Assembly: GCA_014379405.1 (NCBI GenBank)
Contig: JACMLU010000023.1
Location: forward strand, 62,001 to 126,000
Origin: Flavobacterium sp.
GTDB lineage: Bacteria > Bacteroidota > Bacteroidia > Flavobacteriales > Flavobacteriaceae
Direction of reading: 5' to 3'
Length of the DNA: 64,000 bases
Each line of letters begins with the position of its first letter. Within the stretch, counting starts at the first letter, position 1. The notes under the pieces were generated by a model. The model saw nothing but the letters and a program-made list of their open reading frames with translations. It was not told the DNA's origin and made no database searches. A program made the translations under genes and the position numbers. This document shows, in pieces, positions 22,930 to 30,544 of this stretch.

Positions 22930-24202
22930 ATTATTATTGGCTCCATTGGAGTGGTCAACCGAAAAAAGAAAAGTAAGCGATCTTATTCCTTACGAATACA
23001 ATCCCCGCAAACTTACCGAGGACAAAAAACAGAAACTCCGTGAGAGTCTGGAAAAATACAATCTTGCCGAAATTCCCGCCATAAACACGAATGACGTGAT
23101 TATTGCCGGGCATCAGCGTGTCGTGGTCTTGATGGAAATAGGCCGTGGCGAAGAATGGATTGATGTTCGAGTTCCCAATCGAGAACTGACAGAATTGGAA
23201 TTCAAGGAGTACAACATCCGTTCGAATGTGCCAACAGGAGAATGGGACATTGATATTTTACTCGCTGTTTTTGATGATGTAGATCTATTGTCTTTGGGAT
23301 TGAATGTGGATGATATCCCGCTCCCGGATTTGGGATTGGCGATGGAGCTTCAGCAGGAAGAAGAATCGGATTTTGAACCGGAACTACCCAAGGAACCTAT
23401 AACGGTTCTGGGCGATGTTTACGAGATGCGCTCGATTCAAAAGAAACTTGTGCATCGGGTAGTTTGTGGCGATAGCCGATTGCCGGAAGTATATGATTCT
23501 CTTCTGGAAGGGAAGTTGTTCGACTTGGTTCTGACTGATCCTCCATACAACGTGAACTACACCGGAGGTACAAAAGACAAGCTCCAGATTGAAAATGACA
23601 ACATGACGAGTGCGGACTTTTACACTTTTCTTTTCGAATTTTACAAAGCGGCTTGCGATCATACAAAGTTGGGCGGTGGTATTTATGTTTTCCACGCTGA
23701 CTCCGAAGGTGCCAACTTTAGAAATGCGCTGAAGGATGCCGGGTTCAAGTTGGCTCAATGCCTTATTTGGCTGAAAAATGGCATCGTGATGGGTCGTCAG
23801 GATTACCAATGGAAACACGAGCCTTGTCTTTATGGATGGAAAGAAGGTGCAGCACACAATTGGTTTTCTGACCGGAAACAAACTACCATTATTGAGTTTG
23901 ATAAACCGTTACGAAGCGAAGATCATCCGACAATGAAGCCTGTGGGAATGTTTGCTTACTTAATGAAAAACAGCTCCAAACAAGGAGAAATAGTGGGCGA
24001 TTCATTCCTTGGTTCCGGTACCACTTTGATCGCTTGCGAGATGAGTTGGCGACAATGCCGAGGTATTGAACTGGATTCAAGATACGTGGATGTGGATGTA
24101 AGGCGTTGGGTAAAGTACATGCGGGAAAATCATTTGGAGTTTGAACTATTGAAAAATGGTGTTATCCTGGATAAAATTGAGATTGAAAAGTATTTTGAAT
24201 AA
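22922..24202 (+). CDS. ParB-like nuclease domain fused to a beta-class N6/N4 DNA methyltransferase
   Basis: Residues about 15-105 are a ParB/Srx-like domain with IIAGHQR (GHQR at 63-66). Residues about 160-426 are an amino-methyltransferase with catalytic DPPY at 206-209 and the SAM-binding FLGSG near 362; DPPY before FxGxG makes it beta class. It would methylate adenine or cytosine amino groups in DNA. In temperate phages such orphan enzymes protect against host restriction or influence packaging. Its position just before the terminase genes is typical for ParB-MTase fusions. Confidence 0.9.
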   Translation: MSELLLAPLEWSTEKRKVSDLIPYEYNPRKLTEDKKQKLRESLEKYNLAEIPAINTNDVIIAGHQRVVVLMEIGRGEEWIDVRVPNRELTELEFKEYNIRSNVPTGEWDIDILLAVFDDVDLLSLGLNVDDIPLPDLGLAMELQQEEESDFEPELPKEPITVLGDVYEMRSIQKKLVHRVVCGDSRLPEVYDSLLEGKLFDLVLTDPPYNVNYTGGTKDKLQIENDNMTSADFYTFLFEFYKAACDHTKLGGGIYVFHADSEGANFRNALKDAGFKLAQCLIWLKNGIVMGRQDYQWKHEPCLYGWKEGAAHNWFSDRKQTTIIEFDKPLRSEDHPTMKPVGMFAYLMKNSSKQGEIVGDSFLGSGTTLIACEMSWRQCRGIELDSRYVDVDVRRWVKYMRENHLEFELLKNGVILDKIEIEKYFE

Positions 24203-24274
24203 TTCTGTCCTTTATTCATTCTTTAAATAGTGCAAAATTGCGGTCACTTAAAAAATAATTTAATATGAAAAACT

Positions 24275-24499
24275 ATGTCTAAAGTTAGAGCAAAATTTGT
24301 TTGTGAATCTGTCACAAACTACGAACACAGTAAAACTGCAAAACTAAGAGCGGTGTATGGAACTGCAGAAGAAAACGCAGATTTTACAAAATATACTCCA
24401 AATGGAAGTATTGAAGTATCAATTACAAATGATGCTCCGGCTAATGGAGTATTTGTTCCTGGTAAAAGCTATTTTGTAGATTTTACAGAAGTAGAGTAA
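24275..24499 (+). CDS. Small conserved phage protein (74 aa)
   Basis: A beta-rich protein of the type with TAKLRAVYGTAEENADFTKY and SIEVSITNDAPA..F.PGKSYFVDF, which I recall as a common small protein near Bacteroidota phage structural genes. The function is unknown; it could be a decoration protein. It is followed by a terminator. Confidence 0.6.
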   Translation: MSKVRAKFVCESVTNYEHSKTAKLRAVYGTAEENADFTKYTPNGSIEVSITNDAPANGVFVPGKSYFVDFTEVE

Positions 24500-24523
24500 T
24501 TAAAAAATTACTTATTTGTATCA

Positions 24524-24551
24524 AAACCCGCTACTCTAGCGGGTTTTTTAT
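24524..24551 (+). terminator. Terminator, first of two identical copies
   Basis: AAACCCGCT pairs with AGCGGGTTT (loop ACTCT), then a T run. The same stem-loop recurs at 24821-24846. Confidence 0.9.
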
Positions 24552-24589
24552 TGATCATTTGTGGTTAGAAAAACAAATCAAGCCCAAAT

Positions 24590-24781
24590 TTACAGAAATG
24601 AAAGGTCTATCATATCCACCACTTCCTCAGATGTGGTCGAAGTTTGTATTTCTTCTGTAGTTGTTTTGATAATAGTATTGCCAGCTAAATTTGCAGATAC
24701 TGGACCAAAATTGATTATGTGGTTAACATTTAAATAGTGAATATTCTCACGTACATCAGTAATTTTTATAAATCCTTTCAT
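24590..24781 (-). CDS. Antisense accessory (moron-like) gene, FlbD-like small protein (63 aa)
   Basis: The product MKGFIKITDVRENIHYLNVN, with later HIINFGP, resembles small Bacteroidota proteins in which an FIKITE...INxxHI pattern leads a beta-sheet (FlbD-like). It runs opposite to all surrounding late genes, has its own TATATTTG box 20 bp upstream, and is bracketed by two identical terminators. These are classic features of an independently expressed prophage accessory gene. The function is unknown. Confidence 0.65.
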   Translation of the reverse strand: MKGFIKITDVRENIHYLNVNHIINFGPVSANLAGNTIIKTTTEEIQTSTTSEEVVDMIDLSFL

Positions 24782-24801
24782 GGTTTTGATTTTAAGTTTA
24801 T

Positions 24802-24809
24802 CAAATATA
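24802..24809 (-). promoter_or_regulatory. Promoter -7 box of the antisense accessory gene
   Basis: On the minus strand this reads TATATTTG, matching TAnnTTTG and identical to the boxes at 5231, 16828 and 36690. Confidence 0.55.
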
Positions 24810-24820
24810 CTTAAATAATT

Positions 24821-24846
24821 AAACCCGCTACTCTAGCGGGTTTTTT
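24821..24846 (+). terminator. Terminator, second identical copy
   Basis: Repeats AAACCCGCTACTCTAGCGGG plus the T run of the terminator at 24524. It lies beyond the promoter of the minus-strand gene and before terminase small subunit. Confidence 0.85.
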
Positions 24847-24902
24847 GTTTGTCCTTTTTCTACAATTGCGGTTTTGTTTCCTTGCGTTAAAATTCAATAT
24901 TT

Positions 24903-25487
24903 ATGAGTTCTAATGCTGTTATCGTTCGCAAAAAAGTAACCACACAAGATAAAATACGGAAGTATTATCTCAAGGGAGAAGACAGTGTTACGCTTACTGA
25001 AAAGCAAGATGAGATACGAATTCGGGTTTATAAATCTTGGAATTTATTGATCAATTACCATTCGAAAGAACAGGCTATGGCGGTAATTATGAATGAGTAT
25101 GGTTGTTCCAGAGCGCAATCGTATCGCTATGTTGCTGATGCAATGTCGATTTTTGGCAATCCAATCGTCAACCAAAAAGAAGCCGAAAAATATATAATGG
25201 GAGAGGATTTGATTAAATCACAGCAGCGTTCTCTTAAAAATAAAGATGAAGCTTCTTATTTAAAGGCAGCGGCTTTGCGTATTAAATTGGGTAATTACGA
25301 TAAGGACACAACTCAAACATTTGATCCAGAGAAGTTAAGAGCTCAGACTTATATACTGAAGGTGCATCCATCGGTTCTGGCCAGTATAGAATCTCGTACT
25401 GAAGGTGGTTCTGTCGATTTCAATAATCTGGATGCTGAAGATGTGGATTTTCAGGAAGTAAAGGAGGATGACGATGAAGAAGAATAA
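24903..25487 (+). CDS. Terminase small subunit (putative)
   Basis: A 194-residue protein just upstream of, and overlapping by 20 bases, the large terminase. It contains a helix-turn-helix-like region (about 58-85: KEQAMAVIMNEYGCSRAQSY) as expected for DNA recognition at packaging initiation, a helical middle, and a very acidic C-terminus (VKEDDDEEE) that may contact the large subunit. Confidence 0.8.
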   Translation: MSSNAVIVRKKVTTQDKIRKYYLKGEDSVTLTEKQDEIRIRVYKSWNLLINYHSKEQAMAVIMNEYGCSRAQSYRYVADAMSIFGNPIVNQKEAEKYIMGEDLIKSQQRSLKNKDEASYLKAAALRIKLGNYDKDTTQTFDPEKLRAQTYILKVHPSVLASIESRTEGGSVDFNNLDAEDVDFQEVKEDDDEEE

Positions 25488-27063
25488 CGAAATTGAGTTA
25501 AACGAGGCTCAGCTTGCGACTATTTATCTTTCAAGTAAAAAAGTAAAAAACCCTTATACACTTATCGAATTATGGATTAAAACCATTGTTCTTGAATGGG
25601 CTCGTGGTGCGGGAAAATCTACGATTCTTGGTTGGTATGTAAAAGAGGCGGTTAAGCAAATGCCTCGTGCCACCGGGATAATCGTTGGAGAAACGTATCA
25701 GCAAATGTTTTCCAGGACACTGCCGTCTACTAAGGCGGGTCTCGAGATGTTCGGTATTTATGAAGGGATTGATTTTGTAGTGGGCAAATGCGGGAAGAAT
25801 CTCGGTTTTGAAATGCCTTTCCAGTCTCCGGATAAATGGGATAATACCATTCACTTTTCGAATGGGTTTGTTTGGATCCTGGTTAGTAATGATCAACCAG
25901 ATGCCGGGCGTGGAATCAATTCTTCAGTTGTTATTGGAGATGAAGCTGCGTTGTTGGATGCTGTTCGATTGTTTAATAATGTCCAAACAACCAACCGCTC
26001 TACTTGTGGTGGCCTATATGAAGACCAGCCACTATGTAATGCCGAGATATATGCTACATCGGTAGCTATGACCGAGAAAGGTAAATGGATAGCTGAATTG
26101 GAGGTGTTGGCCAAGAAAGAACCGTGGAAGGTTTTGTTTGTGAAAGCACCTGCAGCTGTCAATAAACATAACCTTTCAAAGGATTGGTTTGAGCGTATGT
26201 GGGATAATGCGCCATCGAAGATGCACTATGATGCCGAGATCCGAAACATTAGGCCGAGTAAGGTGACGAACGGGTTTTACCCATCGTTAGATTCGAAAAA
26301 GCATTACTATCGCTATGCTTACGATAATGATTACCTACTATCTAAAGGTGTCAATGCCAAGAAGAAAGACTTCAACTGTAAGCAGGATACTGACTATATG
26401 AAGAGCAAACCTCTCATCATGTCCATTGACTGGGGTAATATCATTACTATGAAGATCGCACAGGACCAGGGCGAACGTTACCGAGTGCTCAAGACTTTCT
26501 ATGTGACATCGCCTAAGATCATCGATGATCTAATCGACGAGGAGTTCGCTCCTTACTATGAAGACAAGAAGCAACATAACAATGTGATTGAGTTCTACTA
26601 TGATCGTAATGGTAACAATAAGACACCCAATGCCCGTGTGACATTTGCCGAGCAGGCCATCGGATGTCTCAAGCGCAATGGTTGGAAGGTAATAGTAAAG
26701 GTTCGTAAAGGCTCAGAGAACCCACCGCACAACGATAAGTTTATCGTGGTCAACTACCTATTGAAGCACGGTGGCACTCAAGGTTTACCGGCTATCGAAA
26801 TCAATGAGAACAATTGCAATGATCTGATCGTCTCATTAGAGAACGCTCCGGCATTACCTGGTAACAAACCCAACACGATTGTCAAGGATAAACGTAGCGA
26901 GAAGTCCAAGACCACACCACAAGAACACGCCACTCACTTCAGTGATACGTTCGACATCCCGCTCTTCTGGAGATACAGCAAACAAGTGTTCAAACTCATC
27001 AAACAGAACGAAGACCGAGGCTTCATACCATTGTTCAAAGGTCACGTAATGAATAAACAATAG
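25468..27063 (+). CDS. Terminase large subunit (packaging ATPase-nuclease)
   Basis: The N-terminal ATPase has Walker A EWARGAGKST (about residues 43-52) and Walker B SVVIGDEA (about 153-160). The C-terminal RNase H-like nuclease has the acidic motif MSIDWGN (about 312-318) and a later EFYYDRNGN. The start at 25468 overlaps terS. Base composition changes inside the gene: from roughly 26,300 onward codons favour AAG, ATC and CTC and GC rises noticeably against the AAA/ATT-rich first half and neighbouring genes, suggesting a recombinant nuclease half. Confidence 0.9.
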   Translation: MTMKKNNEIELNEAQLATIYLSSKKVKNPYTLIELWIKTIVLEWARGAGKSTILGWYVKEAVKQMPRATGIIVGETYQQMFSRTLPSTKAGLEMFGIYEGIDFVVGKCGKNLGFEMPFQSPDKWDNTIHFSNGFVWILVSNDQPDAGRGINSSVVIGDEAALLDAVRLFNNVQTTNRSTCGGLYEDQPLCNAEIYATSVAMTEKGKWIAELEVLAKKEPWKVLFVKAPAAVNKHNLSKDWFERMWDNAPSKMHYDAEIRNIRPSKVTNGFYPSLDSKKHYYRYAYDNDYLLSKGVNAKKKDFNCKQDTDYMKSKPLIMSIDWGNIITMKIAQDQGERYRVLKTFYVTSPKIIDDLIDEEFAPYYEDKKQHNNVIEFYYDRNGNNKTPNARVTFAEQAIGCLKRNGWKVIVKVRKGSENPPHNDKFIVVNYLLKHGGTQGLPAIEINENNCNDLIVSLENAPALPGNKPNTIVKDKRSEKSKTTPQEHATHFSDTFDIPLFWRYSKQVFKLIKQNEDRGFIPLFKGHVMNKQ

Positions 27064-27306
27064 GGGTTCATTGGTTTAAGACCAGCGAGCCCTACATATA
27101 TCGCTATTTTTCAAAACGGCAAGTGTAGAAACAGATTAGGGGCAGGCCGCTCAGCCCCGAGACAAAAAGAGAATGAAAAAGGGTTTTTTTGTCGTAAAAT
27201 ATTGAAAAATAAAGATTTAAATATTTTTTTATGAAACTGAGGGAACAAAAACATACATAAAAAGTGTGTCCTTTTTAAAATTATTATATAAACCGAATTT
27301 TGAATT
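27064..27306. other. Non-coding gap after the terminase
   Basis: It contains a short GC-rich hairpin (GGGGC...GCCCC, about 27138-27157), a TAAATATTTTTTTATGAA segment like that before the gene at 16865, an ACATACATAA copy and the TGTCCTTTTTAAA motif (27267-27279). No convincing ORF. Confidence 0.5.
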
Positions 27307-27648
27307 ATGGTTAAGCGCATTTTTTTGAGACAAGTTTTGGAAGAGATAAAAAAAACCGATGCTAAAGGCAATGCGCTTCCTTTCGATATTGAATTCAGGA
27401 CGTATAACCGAAATAATGGAATGGGTGGTGTTTTGAAAAAATATGAAAGAGTAAAACTTTTAATCCCAAAAAAATTAAAAGGAAAACCGTTCATCGATGC
27501 TCAACATTTTTATAGGCCGGTTCGAGTCAGGAAAAACCCGAACCACTTTGAAAACAGAACTCGAAACATAGAATTGACAGGCGGTCAAATCAATAAAATA
27601 AATATTTTGTTCATCACGAAATTCAATAATCTAGAAGTTATTTATTAA
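27307..27648 (+). CDS. Hypothetical phage protein before portal (113 aa)
   Basis: A basic protein (MVKRIFLRQVLEEIKKTDAK) with a beta-type middle (DIEFRTYNRNNGMGG). It is placed between terminase and portal, so probably related to DNA packaging or the connector. No domain is recognised. Confidence 0.6.
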   Translation: MVKRIFLRQVLEEIKKTDAKGNALPFDIEFRTYNRNNGMGGVLKKYERVKLLIPKKLKGKPFIDAQHFYRPVRVRKNPNHFENRTRNIELTGGQINKINILFITKFNNLEVIY

Positions 27649-27650
27649 TT

Positions 27651-28988
27651 ATGAGTACACATTATAAAAATATCCACCTAGGAAAATCAACAATTGCCGT
27701 TTCTGGATTTGGTGCTTCCAAAGTTCCTCAAGCAATCAAAGTACAAATAGATCCGTCCAACGAGAACGTAACTGCGGAAATTGTACAATGGGGTTCTGAC
27801 AATCTGTATCCACAAAATTTCTACAATAAAAAATTCCTTAAAAACGGTGCTGCCGTTGGTGGTATCAATACATTGTCGTCAACAACTTATGGAAATGGTT
27901 TTGGTCTTTATAGAAAAGTCAAAAACGTAACTTCTGGAAAAATTGAACTTCAAGAAGAATTATTGGAAGAATACACTGAAATCGCTGATTTCGTGGAACA
28001 AAACAATTTAGATAAATATTGGGTTGCCAAAATAAAGGATTTGTCTCTTTTTGAAATTGCTTTCACAGAGTGGTTAATCTCTGCCAATGGAGAAACGCTT
28101 ACTAGAGTAGTTCGTCAAAAAACTGCACATTCCCGTTTTCAAAAAATGGATGAAAAAGGCAGTATTCCGAACGTATTTATCAATACCGATTGGGCAACTG
28201 CAAATCCCAAATTCACTGTTCCCATTCCGTATTTCGACAAAGACCGAATAACGGCCACGGAAATTAAGGAAGAGTGTAAAAAAAGAAAAATATTTAATTT
28301 TTGCACATCTTCTGCTTATGCTTTTGTGGATGAGAATTATTATCCTAAAGCAGGGTGGCACGCTGTTGATCGCAATGGTTGGATGGACGTAGCCAACTCG
28401 GTTCCAGAATTGAAACAAGCCTTGTTCGAAAATCAGGCTCATTTTAAGTACATCGTGTATATTTCTGATTTTTATTTCGAATCGTACTACAAAGAAGAGT
28501 GGGACGACTTCGACGCTGACAAACGTCAAGAAATGCGGGAATCTCTTGCTACTGCTATTGACGAGCACATGACTGGAAATAAAGCGGGTGGTCGTTCTTT
28601 AATTTCTCCGATTTTTGAAGAAAACGGAAAGTTTGTAAAAGGTATTGAAGTTGTTCCTGTTCCTAATAATTTGAATGATGCCGCATTTCTTCCAGACGCT
28701 TCCGCTGCCAATTCAGAGATACTTTTTGCCATTGGAGTAAACCCGGCAATCATTGGCGCAGGAACTCCGGGAGGTTCTAATCTTGGAGGTTCCGGTTCCA
28801 ATATTCGTGAAGCTTACACAGTTCTTTCTGCGAGTCTAGTACCTAAACGAATCTATGTTTCTGATGACTGGCTTTTTCTCCGCTCATTCAATGGTTGGGA
28901 CAGAGCATTAATCGGAATGTTTTCTGGTGTCAATCTCACCACTTTAGATAAAAATCCAAACGGACAAGAAAATGTAATTCTAAAATAA
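27651..28988 (+). CDS. Phage portal protein (putative)
   Basis: The 445-residue protein lies immediately downstream of the packaging genes. The N-terminus (VQWGSDNLYPQNFYNK, then SSTTYGNGFGLYR) and the C-terminal SNSEILFAIGVNPAIIGAG-like region with a Gly/Ser loop and REAYTVL follow the pattern of Bacteroidota siphovirus portals (wing, stem, crown). It would form the dodecameric DNA entry pore. Confidence 0.75.
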   Translation: MSTHYKNIHLGKSTIAVSGFGASKVPQAIKVQIDPSNENVTAEIVQWGSDNLYPQNFYNKKFLKNGAAVGGINTLSSTTYGNGFGLYRKVKNVTSGKIELQEELLEEYTEIADFVEQNNLDKYWVAKIKDLSLFEIAFTEWLISANGETLTRVVRQKTAHSRFQKMDEKGSIPNVFINTDWATANPKFTVPIPYFDKDRITATEIKEECKKRKIFNFCTSSAYAFVDENYYPKAGWHAVDRNGWMDVANSVPELKQALFENQAHFKYIVYISDFYFESYYKEEWDDFDADKRQEMRESLATAIDEHMTGNKAGGRSLISPIFEENGKFVKGIEVVPVPNNLNDAAFLPDASAANSEILFAIGVNPAIIGAGTPGGSNLGGSGSNIREAYTVLSASLVPKRIYVSDDWLFLRSFNGWDRALIGMFSGVNLTTLDKNPNGQENVILK

Positions 28989-28989
28989 A

Positions 28990-29943
28990 ATGGCTAGACT
29001 AATCAACGACATCGCAGATTTAAAACGACACATCATCGTTTCCGCAACATTCGATTTTGCAAAGGTTTTGCCTTTCGCCAAACGTGTGGAGCGAAAAATA
29101 ATCCTTGACCTCATTGGCCAAGACCAATACGATTCTATTGTTGTTCATACTTTCGTTCCCGAAAACACGGCTCCAATAAACCAAGTCAAAGAACTGCTCG
29201 AAGAAGCTGTGGCCAATTATTCCTTGCTTTTGGCATTGCCAACAATCAATGTTTTGATTACCAATTCCGGTACCAAGACATCCGAAAACAAAGAAGCCAC
29301 AAATGCCGACTGGAAAGAAAAACGCGATCTATCCCGTTCACTTTTGAAAACCTACAACGAAGCCATTGACGATGCTTTCCAGATCATGGAAGAAAACGTC
29401 ACGGACTTCCCGGACTGGCAAGCTTCAAAATACTATACCATTTTCAAAGATTTGATTGTTCCCCAAACAACCATTTTCAATGATCATTTCAGCATCCAAA
29501 AAAACCGCCAGACATTCTGTGCGCTCAAGCCATACATCCGGGAAGTCGAAGATCAGTATTTCAAAGCGATGCTCGGAACAGAAACACTCGCCTTGATCAA
29601 AGCAAAATCAACCGAAACAATAATTATCGAAGCACAAGAGCTTTCGCAAAAAGCCTGTGTTGCTTTCACGGTTGCCAAGGCTGCCATTACCGGAACATTC
29701 ACATTTACCGATAGCTCGTTTGTCATCGCATCAGATCAGATGCCGTGGGAAAAACAAAGCGAACTTTCGAAGGAAGACCGCAATGATTTGAAATGCGACC
29801 GACAAAATGCGGGAGAAGAATATCTCAAGACATTGAAAAAACTGGTAGTTGCCAATCCAACCCTGTTTCCTGCGTACCAGGATAAAACCGAAGCGGGAAT
29901 CACAGACAAAATAATCCGAAAAAAATCAGGATTGTTTCTTTAA
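28990..29943 (+). CDS. DUF6712-like head-tail connector candidate
   Basis: A largely helical 317-residue protein beginning MARLINDIADLKRHIIVSAT with KVLPFAKRVERKIILDLIGQ, a pattern I associate with DUF6712 proteins encoded next to portals in Bacteroidota prophages. It probably acts as a connector or head completion factor. No enzymatic motif. Confidence 0.6.
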   Translation: MARLINDIADLKRHIIVSATFDFAKVLPFAKRVERKIILDLIGQDQYDSIVVHTFVPENTAPINQVKELLEEAVANYSLLLALPTINVLITNSGTKTSENKEATNADWKEKRDLSRSLLKTYNEAIDDAFQIMEENVTDFPDWQASKYYTIFKDLIVPQTTIFNDHFSIQKNRQTFCALKPYIREVEDQYFKAMLGTETLALIKAKSTETIIIEAQELSQKACVAFTVAKAAITGTFTFTDSSFVIASDQMPWEKQSELSKEDRNDLKCDRQNAGEEYLKTLKKLVVANPTLFPAYQDKTEAGITDKIIRKKSGLFL

Positions 29944-30001
29944 AAAGATGTCCTTTTTAAAAAATGACCGTCAACCTATTTTTGATAAAAATTAATACAA
30001 A

Positions 30002-30544
30002 ATGATAGTAGAAAGGGTATCAACCGCCAACAGCATTCACGACATCAAACTCATTGGCGAAAATGATTTGGAGCGTCAGTTCATTAAGCAACTAGCCGAG
30101 GCGGGTACGCTTTCCTGTCAGAACCGTCAAGTGTCCGATTCTGTTTTATTCAGGCCTATCTCCGTGGCTTCCGAGATAAGCAGCTACACTTCGAACAAAG
30201 GAACTATTGCCCAGTACAACTTTGAAGTAATTCAAAACGAAGACTTCTCCGTCGATCTATCGCTGGAGTCCGATGCCGCTCCTTTAGACTTAACGCTCTT
30301 CACGGCCATAAAGCTTCAGGTAAAATTCAGCAAATCGGCAGCAGCTATCATCGAACTTTCAATAGGTTCCGGACTCGAAATATCCGGAGACGATTCCAAT
30401 GTATTGAAAGTGACAATGACGGCAGCACAAACAAAATTATTGACTTGCGAGACTTATTATTATGACGTCTTGACAACGAAAACAGCCATAAATAAATATT
30501 ACCTAGAAGGAAAAATAACCTCAAAAAAGACAGGAACAAGATGA
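30002..30544 (+). CDS. Baseplate/fibre-associated beta-sandwich protein (180 aa)
   Basis: The C-terminal half (LDLTLFTAIKLQVKFSKSAA, GSGLEISGDDSNVLKVTMTA, TKLLTCETYYYDVL) matches the recurring beta-sandwich at the N-terminus of many phage baseplate upper and fibre proteins. The overlap with the fibre gene by 4 bases suggests they interact, this protein attaching the fibre to the tail tip. Confidence 0.65.
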   Translation: MIVERVSTANSIHDIKLIGENDLERQFIKQLAEAGTLSCQNRQVSDSVLFRPISVASEISSYTSNKGTIAQYNFEVIQNEDFSVDLSLESDAAPLDLTLFTAIKLQVKFSKSAAAIIELSIGSGLEISGDDSNVLKVTMTAAQTKLLTCETYYYDVLTTKTAINKYYLEGKITSKKTGTR

